Source of the DNA: Bacteroidota bacterium
Lineage (GTDB): Bacteria; Bacteroidota; Bacteroidia; Flavobacteriales_D; Crocinitomicaceae
NCBI GenBank assembly: GCA_016866255.1
Contig: VGMY01000019.1
Span: forward strand, 1 to 38,073
Reading direction: 5' to 3'
Length of the DNA stretch: 38,073 nucleotides
In this document: positions 15,774 to 23,231 of the stretch, piece by piece
How the letters are laid out: each line of letters starts with the position of its first letter
How positions within the stretch are numbered: the stretch's first letter is position 1
Notes under the pieces: generated by a model
Told to the model about the DNA's origin: nothing
What the model saw: the letters and a program-made list of their open reading frames with translations, nothing else
The model's database searches: none
Program-made: the position numbers and the translations under genes

Positions 15774-16240
15774 TTTGGGCTTTTGTAAAACCAGGGCTGA
15801 AGCAACATGAACTTAAAGCCGCCAGAGGATTGGTTTTTTACGTCAGTTTATGTTTTTTTTGCCGAATTTTATTCGGATATTTTGTTGTGGCTCCGCTTAC
15901 TGTTCAATTCTTCTCTTCGTTTCAAATCTCCAAGTCAATAGAGAATAACTTCACCATCAGCTCTTACATGGGCACAATAATTTCGACTGTTTTTTATACT
16001 GGAGTATTATTTTTATTACCCATTGCCAGTTTTATCCTCACTAAAATCGGAATTATCGATGCTTCTTTTTTGAAAAAATATCGGCGGCATGCGATTGTAG
16101 TGATTCTGATTCTTTCAGCGGTTATCACGCCTCCTGATATTCTGTCTCAAATAGTAGTTTCCATTCCAATCATAGGCCTTTACGAGACGGCCATTCTTAT
16201 TGCCAAAAGGGTGTCCAAAAAAAACGAAATTGAATCATAA
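15774..16240 (+). pseudogene. Truncated copy of tatC (3' fragment)
   Basis: Encodes the C-terminal ~155 residues of TatC from the codons for WAFVKPGLK to the normal stop. It differs from the intact gene by 4 bases (Gly to Arg, Thr to Ser, Leu to Ile, one silent). The first helices, start codon and promoter are missing, and an in-frame TAA lies at 15764-15766 just before the junction. It is therefore not expected to make a working translocase. The reading frame of the fragment itself is fully open, which together with its near identity to tatC suggests recent copying or repeated gene conversion. Confidence 0.9.
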
Positions 16241-16305
16241 GGTTGCGCATCATTTTTCGACTGCAGCGTAATATCAACAGCAAAAGCCTTAAAAAGCACA
16301 GCCAA
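15774..16305. repeat. 532-bp direct repeat, copy B
   Basis: Second copy of 14091-14622. The left junction joins the upstream region of outer-membrane paralog 1 directly to the middle of tatC. The right end runs a few codons into outer-membrane paralog 2. A short AAATTT is shared by the two joined sequences near the left junction. Confidence 0.93.
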
Positions 16306-17428
16306 TATACAGGTAAATCCCTCCCCCGCCTTCGTTGTTTATTGCAAAGTCCAAGCGTGTCCAAACATCTTTCCCCGGAAACAGTAAGTAATGCAAACCT
16401 GCGCCGCTAGCGTATTTTAGGTATTTGGGAGTAACATCGATTACCTTATCGTATACTCCTCCTAGGGAGGCAAAAATGGCTAACCCAAATTTTTTGGCAA
16501 AATTTAAGGGCAACATTCTATATTCCGCTTGTATGCTAAGGTAATTTTTATCCCGGAAACGCCCCAAATAGTAACCGCGCATCATCATTTCACCACCCAT
16601 GAGCGCTAACTGACTAAACGGGGCATTGCCAAGGGTAAATTGGCCGATCGCTTGTAGTGCGATTACATTTCTTTTGCGAACAGGATAAAAAAACCGCAGA
16701 TCGCTAAAAACGGAACTAAAATTGTTGATGCCTCCAAAGGTTTTGGGATAATTGAGATAGGCCATTTCAACAAATAAACCTTTGCGAACATTCAGCACAT
16801 TGTGCCGCGTGTCGTATAAAAGACCTATGCCAGCGCCGAAATTATGATATCCGGTGTAACCTGTTGGATGAAGCACGCTCACATCGTTGGTGTTCGCTTT
16901 AAAATGGACTCCGCTTAATTGCTGATAATCCAATTCCAACCCCATGTATAAGTTCCCGAAGATTTTGTGAAGAAATCGTTCTCTCCAATTGAACGTAAAC
17001 GCTTCAACAATGGCTATTTTTTCTTTTGGGCTGTTGTAACCTATCCCATGATAGGCAAGCGGAAAACTTTGCATTTTCAATAAGCCGAGGATGAACCAAC
17101 GATTCTTGTGCGAGTAGAACGCGTGGTCCAGCAAGAACCCGTATTGCTTAAGGGAGGTTATAAAAGAAAAAGTACGTAATTCACTCAAGCGATTATTGGT
17201 GTCCTTTTTTGCGTATCCAATTAAAACAGTGCTGAAACCAAATTCCCATTTAGTTTCTGGAGTGTACGAAATGGTGGGGTAAATAAGATTCTGAGGCCTT
17301 GATTTTTCGGTAGTATCACTGGTAAATTTACGAAGGTACCTTTTCACAAAATTAGGGTTCCCTTGTTGCGATAATGAGGCAAGATGAGCCAACAGAATAA
17401 AAACGGAAAAGATAAGGGCTCTCAGCAC
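16289..17428 (-). CDS. BamA/TamA-like (Omp85) outer-membrane barrel protein, paralog 2
   Basis: About 379 residues from a GTG start at 17428, giving a signal peptide LRALIFSVFILLAHLASLS followed by Gln21. The domain layout is the same as paralog 1: no POTRA domains, the L6-loop motif ALMGGEMMMRGYYLGRFRDKN, and a terminal Phe (GCAF). It differs from paralog 1 throughout the barrel, mostly in the segments expected to be loops. An open frame reaches 17500, but that would overlap the divergent lptB and has no signal-peptide form. The GTG lies 3 bases from a perfect -7 element. The start codon is the least certain part of this call. Confidence 0.78.
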   Translation of the reverse strand: MLRALIFSVFILLAHLASLSQQGNPNFVKRYLRKFTSDTTEKSRPQNLIYPTISYTPETKWEFGFSTVLIGYAKKDTNNRLSELRTFSFITSLKQYGFLLDHAFYSHKNRWFILGLLKMQSFPLAYHGIGYNSPKEKIAIVEAFTFNWRERFLHKIFGNLYMGLELDYQQLSGVHFKANTNDVSVLHPTGYTGYHNFGAGIGLLYDTRHNVLNVRKGLFVEMAYLNYPKTFGGINNFSSVFSDLRFFYPVRKRNVIALQAIGQFTLGNAPFSQLALMGGEMMMRGYYLGRFRDKNYLSIQAEYRMLPLNFAKKFGLAIFASLGGVYDKVIDVTPKYLKYASGAGLHYLLFPGKDVWTRLDFAINNEGGGGIYLYIGCAF

Positions 17429-17431
17429 CCA

Positions 17432-17439
17432 CAAAAATA
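17432..17439 (-). promoter_or_regulatory. -7 element TATTTTTG before outer-membrane paralog 2
   Basis: On the minus strand TATTTTTG matches TAnnTTTG and ends 3 bases before the GTG at 17428. Its position shortens the gene relative to the longest open frame and suggests a leaderless or nearly leaderless transcript. Confidence 0.45.
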
Positions 17440-17470
17440 GAAATTTATCTAAATTTTCCTCCAATTTTAA

Positions 17471-17478
17471 TACTTTCG
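17471..17478 (+). promoter_or_regulatory. -7-like element TACTTTCG before lptB
   Basis: TACTTTCG differs from TAnnTTTG by one base and ends 4 bases before the lptB ATG. The same C-for-T variant precedes the genes starting at 3508 and 8831. Confidence 0.4.
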
Positions 17479-17482
17479 TTGA

Positions 17483-18208
17483 ATGAAACTGCACACGCAA
17501 TTAATTGAGAAAACGTATCGCGGAAGAAAAGTAGTTAATGGCGTTTCTATCGAAGTTGATCAGGGCGAAATTGTGGGGTTGCTTGGGCCCAATGGTGCAG
17601 GAAAAACCACTTCGTTTTACATGATAGTTGGTTTAGTTCGACCCGACACTGGGAGGGTTTACTTAGATGCGCAAGAAATAACGCGCCTCCCCATGTACAA
17701 GCGTGCTCAATTAGGCATTGGTTACTTACCCCAGGAAGTGTCCGTATTTCGAAAATTGAGTGTTGAAGATAATATTTTAGCAATTTTGGAAATGACGCCG
17801 CTAAGTCAACACGAGCGAGTTAAAAAGCTCGAATTATTAATCGATGAATTGTCTTTGTCAAAAGTCAGAAAAACGCTTGGAAATCGCCTTTCAGGCGGTG
17901 AGAAGCGAAGGACAGAAATAGCTCGAGCCCTGGCTACAGACCCTAAGTTTGTTTTGTTAGACGAACCTTTTGCCGGCGTTGACCCTATAGCTGTCGAAGA
18001 TATTCAGTCAATTATTGCCAGCCTTAAAAAACGCAATATTGGCGTATTAATTACCGACCACAACGTTCAAGAGACCTTATCCATTACCGATCGAGCCTAT
18101 CTGTTATTTGAGGGAAAAATATTAAAAAGCGGTACAGCGGAAGATCTGGCTGGCGACGAGCAGGTTCGAAAAGTTTATTTAGGACAAAACTTTGTCCTGC
18201 GCAAATAA
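17483..18208 (+). CDS. lptB: LPS export ABC transporter ATP-binding protein LptB
   Basis: The cytoplasmic ATPase that powers LPS extraction from the inner membrane by the LptB2FG complex. The 241-residue length is normal. Walker A GPNGAGKT is at 35-42, Q-loop [14 protein letters not shown] at 81-94, signature LSGGE at 136-140, Walker B FVLLDE at 156-161 with the typical LptB continuation [14 protein letters not shown], and the switch His in [10 protein letters not shown]. It is divergent from outer-membrane paralog 2 and convergent with the PKD-repeat gene, whose stop is 1 base away. No lptF, lptG or lptC is in the window. Confidence 0.96.
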   Translation: MKLHTQLIEKTYRGRKVVNGVSIEVDQGEIVGLLGPNGAGKTTSFYMIVGLVRPDTGRVYLDAQEITRLPMYKRAQLGIGYLPQEVSVFRKLSVEDNILAILEMTPLSQHERVKKLELLIDELSLSKVRKTLGNRLSGGEKRRTEIARALATDPKFVLLDEPFAGVDPIAVEDIQSIIASLKKRNIGVLITDHNVQETLSITDRAYLLFEGKILKSGTAEDLAGDEQVRKVYLGQNFVLRK

Positions 18209-18209
18209 T

Positions 18210-20900
18210 TCATCGAAGCAACCTGACCGAACCGGTGATGAATTGCCATGCGCTAGGATGTTCACAGCCCCTGTATCGAAGGGTATAGGCATAAACGCCA
18301 TCGGGAGAATCAATCCCCCGGTATGTTCCGTCCCACCCTTGTTCAAGATGATCGGTAAAATATACGGTTTGCCCCCAACGGTTGTAAATGTGAAAATCCC
18401 ATTCGTAGATTTCATAAGAACAAACGGGTAAAAACGCATCGTTCTTTCCGTCCTTGTCAGGGATGAAGGTGTTGGGGATATAAATGGAGAAGGGAAGCAC
18501 CGTGAGGGTTTGACGAATAGAATCCGTACAACCGTATTGGTTAGCAACGATTAATTGCGGATAATCGTTTCCTACATTGACATACTCGTGGGTAAAATTC
18601 GGTTCTTGAGATACAAATCCATTTTGGTCGTAAATGTACCAATATGAGGTTGCCCCGGAGGATTCATTGGTGAAAGTGACTTGGTTATCACAAATATTTA
18701 CCTCTTGAGGACTAACGCTGAACATTGCTGTGGGAGAAGGATTTACATTGATGATATCTTGTTGCAGTAAATAAAGGGTATCAACACACCCGAGTAAAGT
18801 GATTACGGTTAACCCAACACTGTAATTTCCAACTTGGTAATAGGTGTGAAATCCGTTGTAACTGCTGGCAGTTGTTCCATCTCCGAAATCCCATAAATAG
18901 TGGGTTGGGCCGTCCGTGACCGAGGTGTTTATAAATACCGCCGGGTATGGAGTGCATTGCAAGCCTGGAATCATGCTGAATCCAATTTCCGGTTGGGCGT
19001 AAACATAAACTTGGCTTTGTAAGGAATCCATGCAGTTGTCAAATGAACCATATAGGGTAATAGGTTGAATTCCGGGATTTAAAAACGCAACGCCGAGCAC
19101 GTCAATTGAATTGGCGGTTGAGGGATTTCCGTGGGGCCCAAAGTCCCACCAATAGGTGGTATTAGGCGGGCCGCTAACTGTTGCGTCAAAATTGTAAAGG
19201 CCGCCATTAATGCAGAGTGAATCATTATTCGTAAAGGCTAAAATCAGGGGTTCATTGATCGTCACAGTAAGTGTATCGGCGTCGTTGCAATTGATTCCCG
19301 AGGATACGCTGAGTACGACTAGGTAGGTCCCCGCAGAGGAATAGGTATAGGTTGGCGCAAACAAATTGCTCGTATCGCTGTTGGTTCCTTGTACACCAAA
19401 ATCCCAATGCGTAAACGCCGCATTGGTGGAAGAATTTCCAAAGCTCGCCGTTAAACCTAAACAATTCAAATTCGGAGGCACTGAAGCACTGGCCAGTGGA
19501 ACATCAAAAAGGTAAACGGAATCCGTGTAGGAAGTTGTGCAATCGCCGTTGTTCCCATTTAAGGTTACCTCGTGAAATCCCGGAGCGTTAAAAGAGATGT
19601 TATTTGCGGTTAGACCGTTCGCGGTGTTTACATTCGCCGCGTTACTGAATGCCCAGCTGTAGGTCCCGATCCCCGGGGGGGAACTACTTATTCCGGTAAA
19701 GTTGAAGGCGTTTCCAACCACACACAGAGAGTCGGCACTCGTCCAATAAACGGAAAAGGGGTTGTTTACGATCACGGTCATAAAAGCGGTATCCGTACAG
19801 GCCTGACCGGGGTTGACAATGAGCGAAGCGGTATAGGTTCCGGGGGCGGGATAGGTGAAACTGGGTTGAAAAGAGGTACTTACGTCGGAATTGGTTCCTG
19901 CAACGCCAAAATCCCACGCATAGGAACTGCCTCCGTAGGAGTTATTTACAAAATTAACCGTAAGTCCTTGGCAATAGGAAACGAAGGTGGGAAGTTGTTC
20001 TTGAGTTGGTAAAAGAGCTTGAAGGGTGATGTTGCAATTGAAAATGCGGAACAAAAAATCACGAACGGTTGAGCCAATCACCACCCCGTTTCTGGTTTCT
20101 GTAACTTTTACACCCACGACGAATAACCCAATGTTTTGTGGGATCACTTGCATAATTCCCGTGGAAGCATTAATGGTAATCGTTGACCCTGCGCCCAAGG
20201 GGGTATTGGCATTGTAGCCAGGGGCCCAAACCACAGGTGGGAAAGGTGGAGGTGGAGTTTGTGGTGGGAGAGGTGTAATCGAACTAGCTCCCGCATTAGG
20301 CGTAACTAAAGAGTAACTCAATACATCGCCATCGGGATCGGTAGCTCCGTGGTTAAATATTTTTGCTTCAGTATTACAAAGCAATATCGGGGGATAGTTC
20401 ACAAATCGGGGAGAACTGTTCTGGTAATAGGTGCCATTACCAACATTCGAGCCTGGGATGTGTGTGGTAAGGGTAATGCCCGTGTCATCCGGGGTTATGA
20501 GGTTAGTAACATTGGGTCCTCTACAACAACGCTGATAAGAAATATCATAGCCTAAAGGAGTTGGGGCCAAGGTGACGACGGTAATGTAGGTTGCTTTTTC
20601 AACACAGATTCCTCCGGGTGGGGTTGCGCAAGGATTGTTAAAATCCAATGGGACAGGCGTGCTGCCAGGAAACGGAATGGAAACATTTTGGTACAAATTC
20701 CCGTTGCCAAGGTGAATGGCTAATTGCAAAGGATCATCGTAAGCGGCTCCCGAGGATGCGCAATCACGGTAAAGGGTAATATAAAAACGGTATTGGTTAT
20801 TTCCTAAATAATCGTAATAAATATCGCCCCCAATAATGTGCGCGGCATTTCCTTTCAGGACGAGAAAAGCAAAAACCAGTAAGAGAAGAAATCTCGGCAT
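18210..20900 (-). CDS. PKD-repeat surface protein with T9SS type B (gliding-motility-associated) C-terminal domain
   Basis: An 896-residue exported protein. The signal peptide ends KGNAA, followed by HIIGGDIYYDY, an N-terminal module common in large Bacteroidota surface proteins. A Cys-rich, cadherin/lectin-like region follows to about residue 290. There are at least three PKD-type beta-sandwich repeats, each with a WDFG motif (near residues 329, 505 and 690). The type B sorting tail occupies the last ~85 residues, with IPNTFIPDKDGKNDAF, IYNRWGQ and WDGTYRG. It is expected to be secreted by the T9SS and attached to or released from the surface; adhesion is a guess. Unlike most exported proteins here it has no Gln at the cleavage site. 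The ATG at 20900 was chosen; a longer frame to 20942 overlaps the upstream gene. Confidence 0.9.
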   Translation of the reverse strand: MPRFLLLLVFAFLVLKGNAAHIIGGDIYYDYLGNNQYRFYITLYRDCASSGAAYDDPLQLAIHLGNGNLYQNVSIPFPGSTPVPLDFNNPCATPPGGICVEKATYITVVTLAPTPLGYDISYQRCCRGPNVTNLITPDDTGITLTTHIPGSNVGNGTYYQNSSPRFVNYPPILLCNTEAKIFNHGATDPDGDVLSYSLVTPNAGASSITPLPPQTPPPPFPPVVWAPGYNANTPLGAGSTITINASTGIMQVIPQNIGLFVVGVKVTETRNGVVIGSTVRDFLFRIFNCNITLQALLPTQEQLPTFVSYCQGLTVNFVNNSYGGSSYAWDFGVAGTNSDVSTSFQPSFTYPAPGTYTASLIVNPGQACTDTAFMTVIVNNPFSVYWTSADSLCVVGNAFNFTGISSSPPGIGTYSWAFSNAANVNTANGLTANNISFNAPGFHEVTLNGNNGDCTTSYTDSVYLFDVPLASASVPPNLNCLGLTASFGNSSTNAAFTHWDFGVQGTNSDTSNLFAPTYTYSSAGTYLVVLSVSSGINCNDADTLTVTINEPLILAFTNNDSLCINGGLYNFDATVSGPPNTTYWWDFGPHGNPSTANSIDVLGVAFLNPGIQPITLYGSFDNCMDSLQSQVYVYAQPEIGFSMIPGLQCTPYPAVFINTSVTDGPTHYLWDFGDGTTASSYNGFHTYYQVGNYSVGLTVITLLGCVDTLYLLQQDIINVNPSPTAMFSVSPQEVNICDNQVTFTNESSGATSYWYIYDQNGFVSQEPNFTHEYVNVGNDYPQLIVANQYGCTDSIRQTLTVLPFSIYIPNTFIPDKDGKNDAFLPVCSYEIYEWDFHIYNRWGQTVYFTDHLEQGWDGTYRGIDSPDGVYAYTLRYRGCEHPSAWQFITGSVRLLR

Positions 20901-20916
20901 GTTTCTTACCCCAAAG

Positions 20917-21669
20917 TTAGCCAAAACGACCTTGTGAAACAATAGGGTGAAGGTACTCCGTTTGCAGAGCCCTTGTTATTTTTGATCCATCAACAATTTT
21001 CCCAGTTCCCTCGGGTAAAAAATGGCAGGGAGCCAGCCCTAAAGCGACACATTCTTGTTCGTAGTATCGCTTTCGGTCTGGGTGAAAGGGGTGAACGATA
21101 TTATAAATACCCGTGAGATTTTGTTGCAAGATCAGCTCCACGAAACGAAGGATATCCCATAAGTGGATTAAATTCACCGGGGCAAGACCGTTCACGAGAT
21201 TCGTTTTACCACTGAAATGCTTTGCGGGATTTCGATTTGAACCAATTAAACCGCCCAGCCTTAAAACAGTGCCCGGTCGTTGTTGGTTCAAGATAACTTG
21301 TTCCGCCTCGAGAAGAATCGGGTTTCCGTCGCAGACAGAGGTCTCGTCAACCGTTCCTGTAGTCTGGGCATAAACGCTCGTAGAACTCGTGAACAGGGTG
21401 AAAGAAGGTTGCACCGCGTGCAGTAGATTTTGGATAATGGTGGTGTAATGCTCCGTTGGCGGAAGGCAAATGATCAATTTTTGGCGCTGGATAGCGGGGA
21501 GTTGGTTATAATCCACGCAATGGTATGCAAGACCAAGGCGCTTGAATGTAGCTTGTTTTTCAGGAGACCTTCCAATGACTTCTACGGAATATCCGATTTC
21601 TTTTAATCCAAGAGCTAAAGGTTTGCCCAGCCAACCCGCTCCGGCCAGAAGGATTTCTTCTTTCAACAT
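20917..21669 (-). CDS. NAD(P)-binding Rossmann-fold (extended SDR/YeeZ-like) protein
   Basis: A 250-residue cytoplasmic protein with an N-terminal dinucleotide-binding loop GAGWLGKPLA (about residues 10-19). It follows the extended short-chain dehydrogenase layout: IICLPPTEHY, FTSSTSVYAQTTGTVDET, and a later LRLGGLIGSNRNP with VNLIHLWDI. The usual Tyr-x-x-x-Lys pair is not evident (the Tyr of SVYAQ is present, but no Lys lies four residues on), so the reaction is uncertain. Such proteins are often annotated as NAD-dependent epimerase/dehydratase. It lies 16 bases upstream of the PKD-repeat gene on the same strand, but no functional link is obvious. Confidence 0.8.
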   Translation of the reverse strand: MLKEEILLAGAGWLGKPLALGLKEIGYSVEVIGRSPEKQATFKRLGLAYHCVDYNQLPAIQRQKLIICLPPTEHYTTIIQNLLHAVQPSFTLFTSSTSVYAQTTGTVDETSVCDGNPILLEAEQVILNQQRPGTVLRLGGLIGSNRNPAKHFSGKTNLVNGLAPVNLIHLWDILRFVELILQQNLTGIYNIVHPFHPDRKRYYEQECVALGLAPCHFLPEGTGKIVDGSKITRALQTEYLHPIVSQGRFG

Positions 21670-21745
21670 ACTTGGTTAAACACAATTAGCCTCATTAGGT
21701 TGCTTATTTACGATGTTTTTTAGGGAATATCTACCGTCTAAATCG

Positions 21746-21753
21746 TAATTTTG
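21746..21753 (+). promoter_or_regulatory. -7 element TAATTTTG for lpdA
   Basis: TAATTTTG matches TAnnTTTG exactly, 16 bases before the lpdA ATG at 21770. No matching -33 element was seen. Confidence 0.5.
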
Positions 21754-21769
21754 TACAAAAATTATCATT

Positions 21770-23164
21770 ATGTACGACGTTGTAGTTATCGGTTCGGGTC
21801 CGGGAGGATATGTTTCGGCCATCCGTTGCGCTCAATTAGGTCTCAAAACGGCCTTGGTGGAAAAATACGCGACCTTAGGGGGTACGTGTCTTAATGTTGG
21901 GTGTATTCCCTCCAAAGCCTTGCTCGATTCGTCGGAACATTTTTACAACGCCACACATCATTTTGCAGAGCACGGCATCGAAGTTAAAGAGGTTAAGGCC
22001 AACTTTAGGCAAATGATTCAACGAAAAAATGATGTTGTTAGCCAAACGTGCACGGGGGTCAAATTTTTGATGGATAAAAATAAAATTGAAGTACATCATG
22101 GCACAGGATCTTTCATCGATGCTACTACCGTTGCGGTTACATCTGATGAAGGCGTAAAAACCCTTCAGACTAAAAATACAATTATTGCGACAGGTTCAAA
22201 GCCTAATTTTTTTCCAGGCATGGAGCCAGACAAGAAACGAATCATAACCTCAACGGAAGCCCTTTCTCTTTCGGAAATCCCCAAAAAAATGGTCATAATA
22301 GGGGGCGGCGTTATTGGATTGGAGTTAGGATCTGTTTACGCCCGACTTGGAACAGAGGTAGAGGTTGTGGAAAATTTACCCACGTTGTTAGGGACCATGG
22401 ATGGCATGATTGGAAAAGAACTCACCAAAATTTTAAAGAAAGAGGGGCTTAAATTTTATTTTGATCATCAAGTTCAAAAAGTAAGCAATTTGGGAAATCA
22501 AACGGTAGTGGTCGCGTTGGATAAAAAAGGCGCTGAAATCATTTTCGAAGCAGATTATTGCCTTGTCGCAGTCGGAAGAAAGGCTTACACTAACGGCTTA
22601 GGATTGGATAAGGTTGGGATAACTACCAATGCGCGTGGTCAAGTGGAAGTGAATGACCATTTGCAAACAAACGTACCCAATATTTATGCAGTTGGAGATG
22701 TGGTACGCGGTGCAATGTTAGCTCACAAGGCAGAAGAGGAAGGGGTTTTCGTGGCGGAATGGATTGCGGGGCAAAAACCCCATATCAATTATAACCTCAT
22801 TCCCGGGGTAATTTATACTTGGCCAGAAGTCGCAAGCGTAGGAAAAACAGAAGAAGAACTCAGGGCGAGTGGTGCTGAAATTAACGTAGGGAGTTTTCCA
22901 ATTAAAGCCTTAGGACGCGCTCGCGCATCCATGGATACAGGGGGATTTATAAAAATCATTTCCGACAAGAAAACAGATGAAGTTCTTGGGGTCCACATGA
23001 TTTCAGCAAGGGCTGCTGATTTAATTATGGAAGCGGCGGTTGCTATGGAATATCGAGCCTCGGCAGAAGATATCGCTCGGATTTGTCATCCGCACCCCAC
23101 CTATTCGGAGGCAGTTAAAGAGGCAGCGCTCGGTGCAACGGGCAACCGTTACTTGCATTCCTAG
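21770..23164 (+). CDS. lpdA: Dihydrolipoyl dehydrogenase (E3)
   Basis: A flavoprotein that reoxidises dihydrolipoamide with NAD+ in the pyruvate, 2-oxoglutarate or branched-chain 2-oxoacid dehydrogenase complexes. The 464-residue length is typical. FAD-binding GSGPGG is at residues 8-13; the redox-active disulfide is Cys40-Cys45 in GGTCLNVGC; the NAD-binding loop is GGGVIGLELGSVYARLG; the second FAD motif is IYAVGDVVRGAMLAHKAEEEG; and the C-terminal catalytic pair is His442 and Glu447 in HPHPTYSEA. No E1 or E2 gene is adjacent, so which complex it serves cannot be told. A promoter sits just upstream. Confidence 0.97.
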   Translation: MYDVVVIGSGPGGYVSAIRCAQLGLKTALVEKYATLGGTCLNVGCIPSKALLDSSEHFYNATHHFAEHGIEVKEVKANFRQMIQRKNDVVSQTCTGVKFLMDKNKIEVHHGTGSFIDATTVAVTSDEGVKTLQTKNTIIATGSKPNFFPGMEPDKKRIITSTEALSLSEIPKKMVIIGGGVIGLELGSVYARLGTEVEVVENLPTLLGTMDGMIGKELTKILKKEGLKFYFDHQVQKVSNLGNQTVVVALDKKGAEIIFEADYCLVAVGRKAYTNGLGLDKVGITTNARGQVEVNDHLQTNVPNIYAVGDVVRGAMLAHKAEEEGVFVAEWIAGQKPHINYNLIPGVIYTWPEVASVGKTEEELRASGAEINVGSFPIKALGRARASMDTGGFIKIISDKKTDEVLGVHMISARAADLIMEAAVAMEYRASAEDIARICHPHPTYSEAVKEAALGATGNRYLHS

Positions 23165-23231
23165 AGGAAAATACGTGAAATAAGTAACCTTTGAAGGTCA
23201 TTTTGCGTTACGTTGCTTAGAATTCGCAACA

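Noticed and set aside
14091..17428. Insertion sequence or transposon as cause of the tatC repeat
   Set aside because: No transposase, terminal inverted repeats or target-site duplication were seen; the repeat is explained by tandem duplication with later exchange.
23195..23231. Weak GTTGC/GCAAC hairpin before the AsmA-like gene
   Set aside because: Five-base arms with a 9-base loop are too weak to call a regulatory element or terminator.
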